From positions 1 to 64,000 of the forward strand of contig NZ_AGFG01000044.1 in NCBI RefSeq assembly GCF_000226255.1: a DNA stretch of 64,000 nucleotides. Direction: 5' to 3'. This DNA is from Desulfovibrio sp. A2. Lineage in GTDB: Bacteria; Desulfobacterota; Desulfovibrionia; Desulfovibrionales; Desulfovibrionaceae. Both the position numbers and the translations under genes were made by a program. Below, piece by piece: positions 26,361 to 35,991 of the stretch (position 1 is the first letter of the stretch; each line of letters begins with the position of its first letter). The notes under the pieces were generated by a model, which was not told the origin of the DNA, ran no database searches, and saw only the letters and a list, made by a program, of their open reading frames with translations.

Positions 26361-27139
26361 TCGGTCGACTCGGCAAGCGGCTGATGCCCGCCGCGCTCAC
26401 CACCGGATCGCTGCTGGCCTTCGTGGCCTTCTGGCAGGTGGTCTCGCTGTACACCAACCCCGACTTCCTTCCCTCTCCCGGCCGCGTCTGGGACGAAGCC
26501 GTGCGCCTGTTCCACACCCCCGTGGGCGGCAAGGACATCCTGGCCCACGTGGGCTTCAGCCTCAGGCGGGTGCTCACCGCCTACCTGTGGGCCACCGTGC
26601 TGGGGCTGCCGCTGGGCCTGTGCATGGGGTGGAACCGGACGTGCGAGAAGATCGTCTCGCCCATCTTCGAACTGCTGCGGCCCATCCCGCCCATCGCCTG
26701 GATACCCATCGCCATCCTGTGGCTGGGCGTGGCCGAAGGGTCGAAGGTGTTCATCTGTTTCGTGGGCTCCTTCGTCATCCTGGTGCTGAACTCGTACACC
26801 GGCATGCGCTACGTGGACCCGCTGCTCATCGACGCGGCCCGCTCGTTCGGGGCCTCGCGCAGGCAGCAGTTCTTCAACGTGGCCGTGCCCGCGTGCCTGC
26901 CCTCCATCTTCGCCGGGCTGCAGAACGCGCTGTCCATGGCCTGGATGTGCGTGCTGGCGGCGGAACTGGTGGGCGCGCGCGAGGGCGTGGGGTTCATCAT
27001 CATCCAGGGCATGGACCTGAACCGCCCGCCCATGATCCTCGTGGGCATGATCCTGATCGGCATCGTGGGTTCGCTGCTGGCGGCCTCGCTGCGCTGGGCG
27101 GAACGGGCGCTGTGCCCCTGGCGGAGGGAGCTTGTATGA
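26357..27139 (+). CDS. ABC transporter permease 2 (TauC/SsuC-like)
   Basis: The 260-residue permease is paralogous to the previous one. It shares RPIPPIAWIPIAILWLG and an EAA loop (ARSFGASRRQQFFNVAVPA). Start and stop codons overlap the genes on both sides (ATGA at 26357 and at 27136), so the block permease-permease-ATPase is tightly coupled. Two different permeases imply an asymmetric channel, whereas TauC and SsuC are usually homodimers. Confidence 0.92.
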   Translation: MIGRLGKRLMPAALTTGSLLAFVAFWQVVSLYTNPDFLPSPGRVWDEAVRLFHTPVGGKDILAHVGFSLRRVLTAYLWATVLGLPLGLCMGWNRTCEKIVSPIFELLRPIPPIAWIPIAILWLGVAEGSKVFICFVGSFVILVLNSYTGMRYVDPLLIDAARSFGASRRQQFFNVAVPACLPSIFAGLQNALSMAWMCVLAAELVGAREGVGFIIIQGMDLNRPPMILVGMILIGIVGSLLAASLRWAERALCPWRRELV

Positions 27140-27903
27140 CGAAGCAGACTGCCAAGATCGAATGCCGCGACCTGTCCAAGGCATTCCACGTGCCGGGGCA
27201 GGACCAGCGGCTGCTGGTGCTTGACCGCGTGTCGCTGTCGGTGCGCGAGAACGAATTCCTGGTCGTCCTGGGGCCGGGCCAGTGCGGCAAGACCGTGCTG
27301 CTCAACTGCATCGCCGGGCTCATCGAACCCTCTGCCGGGCAAGTGCTGCTGGGCGGCACGCCGGTCACCAGGCCGGGGCCGGACCGGGCCATGGTCTTCC
27401 AGCGCTACGCCCTGATGCCGTGGAAGACCGTGGAGCACAACGTGGCCTTCGGCCTGGCCGTGCGCGGCGTACCCGTGAAGGAACGGCTGGCCACGGCCCA
27501 CCACTACATCGACCTGGTGGGGCTGAAGGGCTTCGAGAAAGCATACCCGGAGCAGCTTTCCGGAGGCATGAAGCAGCGCGTGGGCATCGCCCGCGCCTAC
27601 GCCAACGCCCCCGACATCCTGCTGATGGACGAGCCCTTCGGCGCGCTGGACGCCCAGACCCGCTACGCCATGGAACAGGACCTGCGCTCCATCTGGGAAA
27701 AGGACAAGCGCACGGTCATCTTCGTTACCAACAACATCGAAGAGGCCATCTACCTGGGCGACAGGATACTGGTCATGTCCGTGCTGCCCGGCAGGGTGAA
27801 GGCGGAATACGCCATCGACATCCCCTCGCCGCGCAACTACACCGACCCTGCTTTTCTCACCTACAGAAAGCAGATCTCCAACGCCACGGACCTTTCCCTA
27901 TAG
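27136..27903 (+). CDS. ABC transporter ATPase 1, H-loop histidine replaced
   Basis: The 255-residue NBD has Walker A GPGQCGKT (46-53), Q-loop Q89, signature LSGGM (141-145) and Walker B ILLMDE (161-166). The H-loop, normally VTHD, is VTNN here, with Asn199 in place of the catalytic histidine. The partner NBD has the reverse defect, so only one of the two composite ATP sites should be fully active. The gene overlaps the permease by ATGA. It powers import together with the second ATPase. Confidence 0.92.
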   Translation: MTKQTAKIECRDLSKAFHVPGQDQRLLVLDRVSLSVRENEFLVVLGPGQCGKTVLLNCIAGLIEPSAGQVLLGGTPVTRPGPDRAMVFQRYALMPWKTVEHNVAFGLAVRGVPVKERLATAHHYIDLVGLKGFEKAYPEQLSGGMKQRVGIARAYANAPDILLMDEPFGALDAQTRYAMEQDLRSIWEKDKRTVIFVTNNIEEAIYLGDRILVMSVLPGRVKAEYAIDIPSPRNYTDPAFLTYRKQISNATDLSL

Positions 27904-27913
27904 GAGACATGTC

Positions 27914-28687
27914 ATGGAGACTGCCGCCACGTATCCTTACGCCGCCAACCGCAAGACCAAGGTGCAGGTGGAAAACCTCACCAAGTGCTACGGCGACCTG
28001 CTGGTGCTCGATAAGATCAACTTCGAGATCTATCAGGGGGAACTGCTGTGCATCGTGGGCCCCACGGGCTGCGGCAAGACCACGTTCCTGAACTGCCTTT
28101 CGCAGTTCATTCCCATGACCGAAGGGTCCATCCTGGTGGACGGCGTGCCCGCCTCGCCGGAAATCCACAACATCGCCTTCGTGTTCCAGGAGGTTTCCGC
28201 CATCCCCTGGCTGACGGTGGAGGACAACATCCGCTTCGGCCTGCGCATCAAGCGCCTGCCGGAAGCGGAGATAGAACTGCGCACCGAACGCATGCTCGAC
28301 CTCGTGGGGCTGCGCAAATACCGCACCTACTACCCACAGCAGCTTTCCGCCAGCATGGAGCAGCGCGTGGTCATCGCGCGCAACTTCGCCATCAACCCGG
28401 ACCTGTTGCTGATGGACGAGCCTTACGGGCAACTGGACGTAAAGCTGCGCTACTACCTGGAGGACGAGCTGATCCGCATCTGGAAGGAACTGGGCAGCAC
28501 GGTGGCCTTCATCACCCACAACATCGAAGAAGCCATCTACCTCGCCGAGCGCATCCTGATCCTGTCGCCCAAGCCCTCGACCATCAAGGAAGAGGTCATC
28601 GTGGATCTGCCCCGCCCCCGCCAGTACGACGACCCCGAGTTCGTCCGGCTGCGCGAATACGTGACCGAGCGCATCAAGTGGTGGTAG
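27914..28687 (+). CDS. ABC transporter ATPase 2, degenerate signature motif
   Basis: The 257-residue NBD has Walker A GPTGCGKT (49-56), Q-loop Q92, Walker B LLLMDE (164-169) and intact H-loop His202 (ITHN). The signature, normally LSGGQ/M, is LSASM (144-148). Combined with the other NBD, the site made of ATPase 1 Walker motifs and this signature is doubly degenerate, and the opposite site is consensus. It follows the first ATPase by ten bases with GGAGA as ribosome site. Confidence 0.92.
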   Translation: METAATYPYAANRKTKVQVENLTKCYGDLLVLDKINFEIYQGELLCIVGPTGCGKTTFLNCLSQFIPMTEGSILVDGVPASPEIHNIAFVFQEVSAIPWLTVEDNIRFGLRIKRLPEAEIELRTERMLDLVGLRKYRTYYPQQLSASMEQRVVIARNFAINPDLLLMDEPYGQLDVKLRYYLEDELIRIWKELGSTVAFITHNIEEAIYLAERILILSPKPSTIKEEVIVDLPRPRQYDDPEFVRLREYVTERIKWW

Positions 28688-28704
28688 GCCGCCTGCCCAC
28701 CCCT

Positions 28705-28731
28705 CCGCCCGCCCCTCGTGCAGGCGGGCGG
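28705..28731 (+). promoter_or_regulatory. Intercistronic hairpin before the dehydrogenase genes
   Basis: A 9-bp stem CCGCCCGCC/GGCGGGCGG with a 9-base loop and no T-run lies in the 229-base gap 28688-28916. It may partly uncouple transporter and dehydrogenase expression. No promoter motif is clear in this gap. Confidence 0.4.
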
Positions 28732-28916
28732 TGGACGGCGGCCCGCCATCGTTTCCCATCGTTCCCCAACGTTTGCAGTCCATAGCGGTTCTTTTCGTCC
28801 GTGCCGTCTCACCGGCCCCTTTTGGCCCGCTTGGCCACATTCCGGGGGGCGCGACGGACGCAACGTCAAACCGGGCCCGCGCGGTGCGCGGGCAACGCCA
28901 GCCAGGGAGAAACGTC

Positions 28917-29777
28917 ATGCATATCGGATTCATCGGAGCAGGGCTGATGGGAGGACCGCTGGCCCGCAATCTCATCCGGGCCGGAAAGGACGTGCTGGTC
29001 TACGACCTGAGCGCCGAGGCCGCCGCGCGCACCGCCGGCGCGGGCCCCACCGGACGCACCGCCGCCGCCCTGGCCGACCTGGCCGGGTGCGACCTCGTCT
29101 TCACCAGCCTGCCCCTGCCCGCCCACGTGGAAGGAGTGATGCTGGGTGACGACGGCCTGCTGCAACGCCTGAAGCCCGGCGCCATCCACGTGGATCTGAG
29201 CACCATCGACCCGCAGACCTCGGCCCGGCTGGAGGCAGCAGCCAAGGCCAGGGGATGCGCCTTCCTGCAATGCACCCTGGGCAAGACGCCCGCCCACGCG
29301 GAAAAGGCCGAGGAACCCATGTTCATCGGCGGCGACCGGGCCGTGTTCGACAGCCTGGCCGACATCTGGCCCGTCATCGGCAAGCCCGCCTACTACATGG
29401 GCGGCGTGGCCGCCTCGTGCGCCGTCAAGCTGATCAGCAACATGGTGGGCATGACCAACCTGGCCGTGCTGGCCGAGGGGCTGCGCATTGGCGAAAAGGC
29501 CGGCATCGAGCGCGGCGCGCTCATCGCCCTGCTGCAGGACACCGGGGCGCGCAGCTTCCAGATGGACGTGCGCGGCCCGTGGATCGCGGCCGACGACTAC
29601 GCCAACCGCTTCGGCCTCGACCTTGCCCTGAAGGACGTGCGCCTGGGCTGCGAAATGGCCGCCGCCTGGGGCATGAAGATTCCGGCCATGTCCGCCGCGT
29701 TGGAAACCTTTCGGCGCGCCAGCGCCGCGGGGCTCGGCCGCGAGGACTGCAACGCCGTGTACAAGGCGACCGAATAA
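28917..29777 (+). CDS. Beta-hydroxyacid dehydrogenase family protein, sulfolactaldehyde reductase-like
   Basis: The 286-residue protein has the N-terminal nucleotide fold (GFIGAGLMGGP, 4-14), DLSTIDPQTS at 93-102 and the catalytic Lys171 in AVKLISNMV. Most family members that bind carboxylates carry SGG at about 122-124. Here the triplet is G122-K123-T124, which recalls the GRT of the sulfolactaldehyde reductase YihU, whose Arg123 I remember as a sulfonate contact. A role in interconverting dihydroxypropanesulfonate and sulfolactaldehyde is therefore plausible. Other 3-hydroxyacid substrates remain possible. GGGAGAAA precedes the ATG. It is followed by the aldehyde dehydrogenase, which could use its product. 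Confidence 0.85.
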   Translation: MHIGFIGAGLMGGPLARNLIRAGKDVLVYDLSAEAAARTAGAGPTGRTAAALADLAGCDLVFTSLPLPAHVEGVMLGDDGLLQRLKPGAIHVDLSTIDPQTSARLEAAAKARGCAFLQCTLGKTPAHAEKAEEPMFIGGDRAVFDSLADIWPVIGKPAYYMGGVAASCAVKLISNMVGMTNLAVLAEGLRIGEKAGIERGALIALLQDTGARSFQMDVRGPWIAADDYANRFGLDLALKDVRLGCEMAAAWGMKIPAMSAALETFRRASAAGLGREDCNAVYKATE

Positions 29778-29880
29778 CCACGAACCCCACGGACCCCATG
29801 GACTGGGGGCGCAACGCCCCTCTTCGCCTTCCCCGGGCCCCATTGGCCCCCGCAGCATCCGGAACCTGAAAGGAGCACAC

Positions 29881-31335
29881 ATGTTAAGCAATCCCGAATT
29901 GATGCGTCAGGCATGCTACATCGACGGCGCGTGGGTGGGGGCCGACGGCGACGCCACCATTGCCGTACACAACCCCGCCAACGGGACGCAGTTGGGCACG
30001 GTGCCCGCATGCGGCAAGGCGGAAACCGCCCGCGCCATCGCCGCCGCCGCCCGCGCCTGGCCTGCCTGGCGCGCCCTGACCGCCCTGCAGCGCGCGGACA
30101 TCATGCTGCGCTGGCGTGATCTGATCATGCAGAACCAGGACGACCTGGCCAAGCTGATGACCCTGGAACAGGGCAAGCCCCTGCCCGAAGCACGCGGCGA
30201 AATCGGCTTCGCGTGCAGCTTCCTGCGCTGGTTCGCGGAAGAAGCCCGCCGCATGTACGGCGACGTGGTGCCCGCCCCGTGGCCGGGCAAGCGCATCCTG
30301 GTCACCCGCGAGCCGGTGGGCGTGGTGGGCATCATCACCCCGTGGAACTTCCCCACGGCCATGATCGGCCGCAAGGTGGGCGCGGCCTTCGCCGCCGGGT
30401 GCCCGGTGGTGATCAAGCCCGCCAGCCAGACCCCCTATTCCGCCCTGGCCCTGGCCGGGCTGGCCGAGCAGGCGGGGGTGCCCAAGGGCGTGTTCAACGT
30501 GCTGACCGGTTCGGCCCGCGAAATCGGCGGCGAACTGACGTCCAACCCCGCCGTGCGCAAGGTCAGCTTCACCGGCTCCACCGAGGTGGGCAAGGAACTG
30601 ATCCGCCAGTGCGCCTCCACGGTGAAGAAGGTGTCCATGGAACTGGGCGGCAACGCGCCGTTCCTCATCTTCGACGACGCGGACATCGACCTCGCCATCG
30701 TCGGGGCCATGGCCAGCAAGTACCGCAACACCGGCCAGACCTGCATCTGCGCCAACCGCTTCTACGTGCAGGAAGGGGTGTACGACCTGTTCGTGCAGAA
30801 GCTGGCCGTGGCCGTTTCCGGCCTGAAGGTGGGCAACGGCCTGGACGACGGCGTGACCCAGGGACCGCTCATCGACGGCAAGGCGCTGGCCAAGGTGGAA
30901 TCGCAGGTCAAGGACGCCCTGGCCAAGGGCGGCACCCTGGTCTGCGGCGGCCGCCGCCACAGCCTGGGGGGCAACTTCTTCGAGCCCACGGTCATCGCCG
31001 GGGCCACCCCGGACATGGCCTTCGCCAAGGAGGAAACCTTCGGACCGCTGGCTCCGGTGTTCCGCTTCAAGACCGAGGCCGAGGCCATCGCCATGGCCAA
31101 CGACACGGAATTCGGGCTGGCCGCCTACGCCTACACCCGCGACCTGGGCACCGCCTTCCGCGTGTCCGAGGCGCTGGAATACGGGCTGGTGGGCATCAAC
31201 GAAAGCCTCATCTCCACCTGCGAGGCCCCGTTCGGCGGCGTGAAGGAAAGCGGCATGGGCCGCGAGGGTTCGCGCCACGGCCTCGATGACTACACGGTGA
31301 TCAAGTACACCTGCATGGGCGGACTTGGCGGATAG
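29881..31335 (+). CDS. NAD(P)-dependent aldehyde dehydrogenase (GabD/sulfolactaldehyde dehydrogenase-like)
   Basis: The 484-residue ALDH has TPWNFP with Asn156, FTGSTEVGK, catalytic Glu254 (MELGG) and nucleophile Cys288 in NTGQTCICANRFYV. The C-terminal INESLISTCEAPFGGVKESG and EDY/DDYTVIKY segments match the succinate-semialdehyde dehydrogenase branch. That branch includes SlaB, which oxidises sulfolactaldehyde to sulfolactate. It is a hydrolytic, not CoA-acylating, enzyme, so it would not make acetyl-CoA from acetaldehyde directly. Downstream of the dehydrogenase by 103 bases with AAGGAG before the ATG. The substrate is inferred from context only. Confidence 0.9.
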   Translation: MLSNPELMRQACYIDGAWVGADGDATIAVHNPANGTQLGTVPACGKAETARAIAAAARAWPAWRALTALQRADIMLRWRDLIMQNQDDLAKLMTLEQGKPLPEARGEIGFACSFLRWFAEEARRMYGDVVPAPWPGKRILVTREPVGVVGIITPWNFPTAMIGRKVGAAFAAGCPVVIKPASQTPYSALALAGLAEQAGVPKGVFNVLTGSAREIGGELTSNPAVRKVSFTGSTEVGKELIRQCASTVKKVSMELGGNAPFLIFDDADIDLAIVGAMASKYRNTGQTCICANRFYVQEGVYDLFVQKLAVAVSGLKVGNGLDDGVTQGPLIDGKALAKVESQVKDALAKGGTLVCGGRRHSLGGNFFEPTVIAGATPDMAFAKEETFGPLAPVFRFKTEAEAIAMANDTEFGLAAYAYTRDLGTAFRVSEALEYGLVGINESLISTCEAPFGGVKESGMGREGSRHGLDDYTVIKYTCMGGLGG

Positions 31336-31420
31336 GCTCCCCATGTCGGCAAGGCCGCAACGCCGGGACAAGGCCCCGCGCTGGATGGCACCCACGGCTC
31401 CAGCCGTCATGTGATCCGCT

Positions 31421-31454
31421 GGCCGGGCATGCGGGGCGACGCGCATGCCCGGCC
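31421..31454 (+). terminator. Terminator-like hairpin after the aldehyde dehydrogenase
   Basis: A 13-bp stem (GGCCGGGCATGCG with its complement) with an 8-base loop is followed by CCTTTCC, a weak U-tract. It may separate the catabolic operon from the regulator gene. The rest of 31336-31665 shows no gene and no sigma-54 motif of correct spacing. Confidence 0.5.
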
Positions 31455-31665
31455 CCTTTCCGGCAACACCCGCAGCCGGAAAGACACCCGCAGGGCGGGC
31501 GCGCCCACATGCTGGCCCGTGGAGGGCGTGCCCGCCTTTCCTTCACCCCGACCTTGGCCTATACCCGTCCCATGGCGGAGCGGAATCGCCGTCCCCGGAC
31601 ACCCGGCCGCGCCCTCCGTCGGACACCGGGCGAAGTGCGGCCGAGCCCTGCGTCAAGGGAGCGAC

Positions 31666-33045
31666 ATGCTTGCGGAATACCTCGACCAATTGCTGGACAC
31701 CTTCAAGGACGCCATTTGCATTACCGACCGTGCGGGGGTCATCATCTACCTCAACCGGCGGCACAGCGAACTGACCGGCATCCCCAAGGAAGATCTGCTC
31801 GGCAAGTCGGCCATCGAGATGATGCGCCACGGCGTATTCGACGTGGTGCTCAACCCGGAGATCGTCAAAACCCGCCAGGGCACCACCTCTATCCAGAACA
31901 TCTCCAACGGCCGCAAGCTGTTCCTCGACGGCAGCCCCATCCTGGACCGCGAAGGCGAGGTGGTCTACGTGGTCACCTTCATGCGCGACGTGACCACCCT
32001 GGTGGAACTGAAGCGCGAACTGGCCTCGCAAAAGGAACTGCTGGACGCTTTCCAGAGCCTGAGCAGCGCAAGCCCCGAACGCACCGAGAACTACCCCCAG
32101 ATGATGCACAGCGCCGTCATGCGCAGCATCTGCGAACAGCTGGAAGGCATCGCCGAAACCGACGCCACGGTGCTGCTGCTGGGCGACACCGGCGTGGGCA
32201 AGGACGTGCTGGCCCGGCGGCTGCACTCGGTCAGCCCGCGCGCGGGCAAGCCGTTCATCAAGGCCGACTGCGCCAGCATTCCCGCCAACCTCATCGAGAC
32301 GGAACTGTTCGGCTACACGCCGGGCACCTTCTCCGGCGGCAACCGGCACGGCAAGATGGGCCTCATAGAGGCCGCCGCCGGGGGCACCCTGTTCCTCGAC
32401 GAAATCGGCGAGCTGCCCATGCCCATGCAATCGCGCCTGCTGCGCCTGCTGCAAGACCGCGAGGTGATGCGGGTGGGCTCCACCACCTCATCCAGGGTGG
32501 ACGTGCGCATCGTGGCCGCCACCAACAAGGATCTGGAAAAGGAAGTGCGCGACGGGCGCTTTCGCAGCGACCTCTACTACCGCCTGAAGGTGGCTGTGGT
32601 CCGCATTCCCCCGCTGCGCCAGCGCAAGGCGGACATCGTGCCGCTGGCGCAGGGCTTTCTGAAGTTCTACTGCTCGAAGTACCGCCGCAGCCTCGCCCTG
32701 TCGCCCCAGGCCGAGGACGCCCTGCGCGAACACGGCTGGCCCGGCAACGTGCGCGAACTGGAAAATCTGATGCAGGGGTTGGTGGTCACCTGCCAGCGCA
32801 ACGTCATCGAACCGCGCGACCTGCCCTTCGTCCGCCCCGCGCAGGCCAAGGCCGCGCCCTGCGCCAGCGCCGGGGCGGGGGTGGACATCGAGGGGCGCAG
32901 CTTCAAGGACATCATGCACGAACTGGAAGGGCGCGTGCTGCGCCAGGCGCTGGCCCGCTACGGCACCATCGCCGAGGTGGCCAAGCAGTTCGGCGTGGAC
33001 CGCAGCACCATCTTCCGCAAACTGAAGGGCGGGCAGGAAGACTAG
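31666..33045 (+). CDS. PAS-domain sigma-54-dependent transcriptional activator
   Basis: The 459-residue protein has an N-terminal PAS domain (about 1-115), an AAA+ domain (about 145-375) and a Fis-type helix-turn-helix at the C-terminus ([20 protein letters not shown]). Walker A is GDTGVGKD (173-180) and Walker B TLFLDE (241-246). The sigma-54-contacting loop, usually GAFTGA, reads GTFSGG (220-225). There is no receiver domain, so the signal is probably a ligand bound by PAS. It should activate the two sigma-54 promoters at 19009 and 23059 through the GTGC-N6-GCAC dyads. The start at 31666 has AAGGGAG upstream. It lies in the same direction, directly after the operon. Confidence 0.92.
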   Translation: MLAEYLDQLLDTFKDAICITDRAGVIIYLNRRHSELTGIPKEDLLGKSAIEMMRHGVFDVVLNPEIVKTRQGTTSIQNISNGRKLFLDGSPILDREGEVVYVVTFMRDVTTLVELKRELASQKELLDAFQSLSSASPERTENYPQMMHSAVMRSICEQLEGIAETDATVLLLGDTGVGKDVLARRLHSVSPRAGKPFIKADCASIPANLIETELFGYTPGTFSGGNRHGKMGLIEAAAGGTLFLDEIGELPMPMQSRLLRLLQDREVMRVGSTTSSRVDVRIVAATNKDLEKEVRDGRFRSDLYYRLKVAVVRIPPLRQRKADIVPLAQGFLKFYCSKYRRSLALSPQAEDALREHGWPGNVRELENLMQGLVVTCQRNVIEPRDLPFVRPAQAKAAPCASAGAGVDIEGRSFKDIMHELEGRVLRQALARYGTIAEVAKQFGVDRSTIFRKLKGGQED

Positions 33046-33272
33046 CCGGGCTGCAGAGTTGCGGGTTCCCCCGCCGCTTGTCCGCGCATGCGCCCGGCCT
33101 CGCCATTGCGCCGGCCGTAACCGCATTGCGATTCATGACGGGGCGGACGACGCACACCGACGCCAGCCAGGTGCGCGGCCCCGCACGCCACGGCCCGCGC
33201 CGCTCACGCCCTTGCGCTGCCGGACGTCTTCTGGCACTGCCAAGTGATCATTTACGCGCACAAGGAGTATGC

Positions 33273-33872
33273 ATGGAGTTCCTGCCCATCAAACGGGCGC
33301 TCATGAGCGCCACGGACAAGAGCGGCCTGGCCGACTTCGCGGCCTTTCTGGCGGGCAACGGCGTGGAACTCGTCTCCACCGGCGGCACGCGCCGCATGCT
33401 CGAAGGCGCGGGGCTGAAGGTCACCCCCGTCAGCCGCGTGACCGGCTTTCCCGAAATCCTCGGGGGCCGGGTGAAGACGCTGCACCCGCACATCCACGGC
33501 GGCGTGCTGGCCGACAAGGACAACCCGGAACACGTGGCCACGCTGCGCGAACTGGGCATCGCCCCGTTCGACCTGATCTGCGTGAACCTGTACGACTTCG
33601 CCACCGCCGCGGCCAAGGGTCTGGACCTCAAGCAGGCCGTGGAGGAAATCGACATCGGCGGCCCCTGCATGCTGCGCGCGGCCGCCAAGAACTACCACTC
33701 CATCCTCGTGCTGCCCTCGCCCGCGTACTACGGCCGGGCCATGGAGGAAATGCGCGGCAACTCCATGCGCGTGGGGCTGGAATTCCGGCGCGAGATGTCG
33801 GTGCTCACCTTTGCCGCCACGGCGGCCTACGACCGGATGATCGCCGACTATCTGGCCGCCGCGGCACGGTAG
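33273..33872 (+). CDS. IMP cyclohydrolase (N-terminal half of PurH)
   Basis: The 199-residue protein is the MGS-like domain that closes FAICAR to IMP. It is normally the N-terminal part of PurH. Typical segments are KRALMSATDKSGL, LVSTGGTRRML, GFPEILGGRVKTLHPHIHGG, VNLYDF and EEIDIGGPCMLRAAAKNY. It ends exactly where the formyltransferase domain would begin; that domain is a separate gene at 12296. ATG at 33273 has AAGGAG five bases upstream. It is monocistronic with a terminator 28 bases downstream. Confidence 0.95.
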   Translation: MEFLPIKRALMSATDKSGLADFAAFLAGNGVELVSTGGTRRMLEGAGLKVTPVSRVTGFPEILGGRVKTLHPHIHGGVLADKDNPEHVATLRELGIAPFDLICVNLYDFATAAAKGLDLKQAVEEIDIGGPCMLRAAAKNYHSILVLPSPAYYGRAMEEMRGNSMRVGLEFRREMSVLTFAATAAYDRMIADYLAAAAR

Positions 33873-33899
33873 CGACCATAACCTTCGTTTCGACTGCAG

Positions 33900-33927
33900 A
33901 CCGGGCGTCCCCAGGGACGCCCGGTTT
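33900..33927 (+). terminator. Terminator of the IMP cyclohydrolase gene
   Basis: ACCGGGCGTCCC and GGGACGCCCGGT form an almost loopless 11-12-bp stem followed by TTTC. Confidence 0.8.
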
Positions 33928-34107
33928 CGTCATGGGGCGGAATCCGTCCGGCCCGCATCCCGCGGCTGCCACTTCCCAGCCCGACAGCCGTGCGGATGCC
34001 CTGTTTCCGCCGCTTCCCCGCGCCGCCCCTTCCGCGTATGATGGGCTTTCGCGCCGGGCAGCCGCCCGCACGCCCCATTTCCATTCCGCCAGCGCAGGAG
34101 CACTCCC

Positions 34108-35991
<1,884 letters not shown>

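Noticed and set aside
31390..31410. Possible sigma-54 promoter TGGCACCCACGGCTCC before the activator gene
   Set aside because: The TGGCAC half is good but there is no GC dinucleotide at the required 10-base spacing.
29884..31446. 520-residue open frame opposite the aldehyde dehydrogenase, and many similar long antisense frames
   Set aside because: In GC-rich coding DNA the antisense frame stays open through codon bias. The translations are His/Gly/Ala-rich without domains, while the sense strand encodes a complete enzyme.
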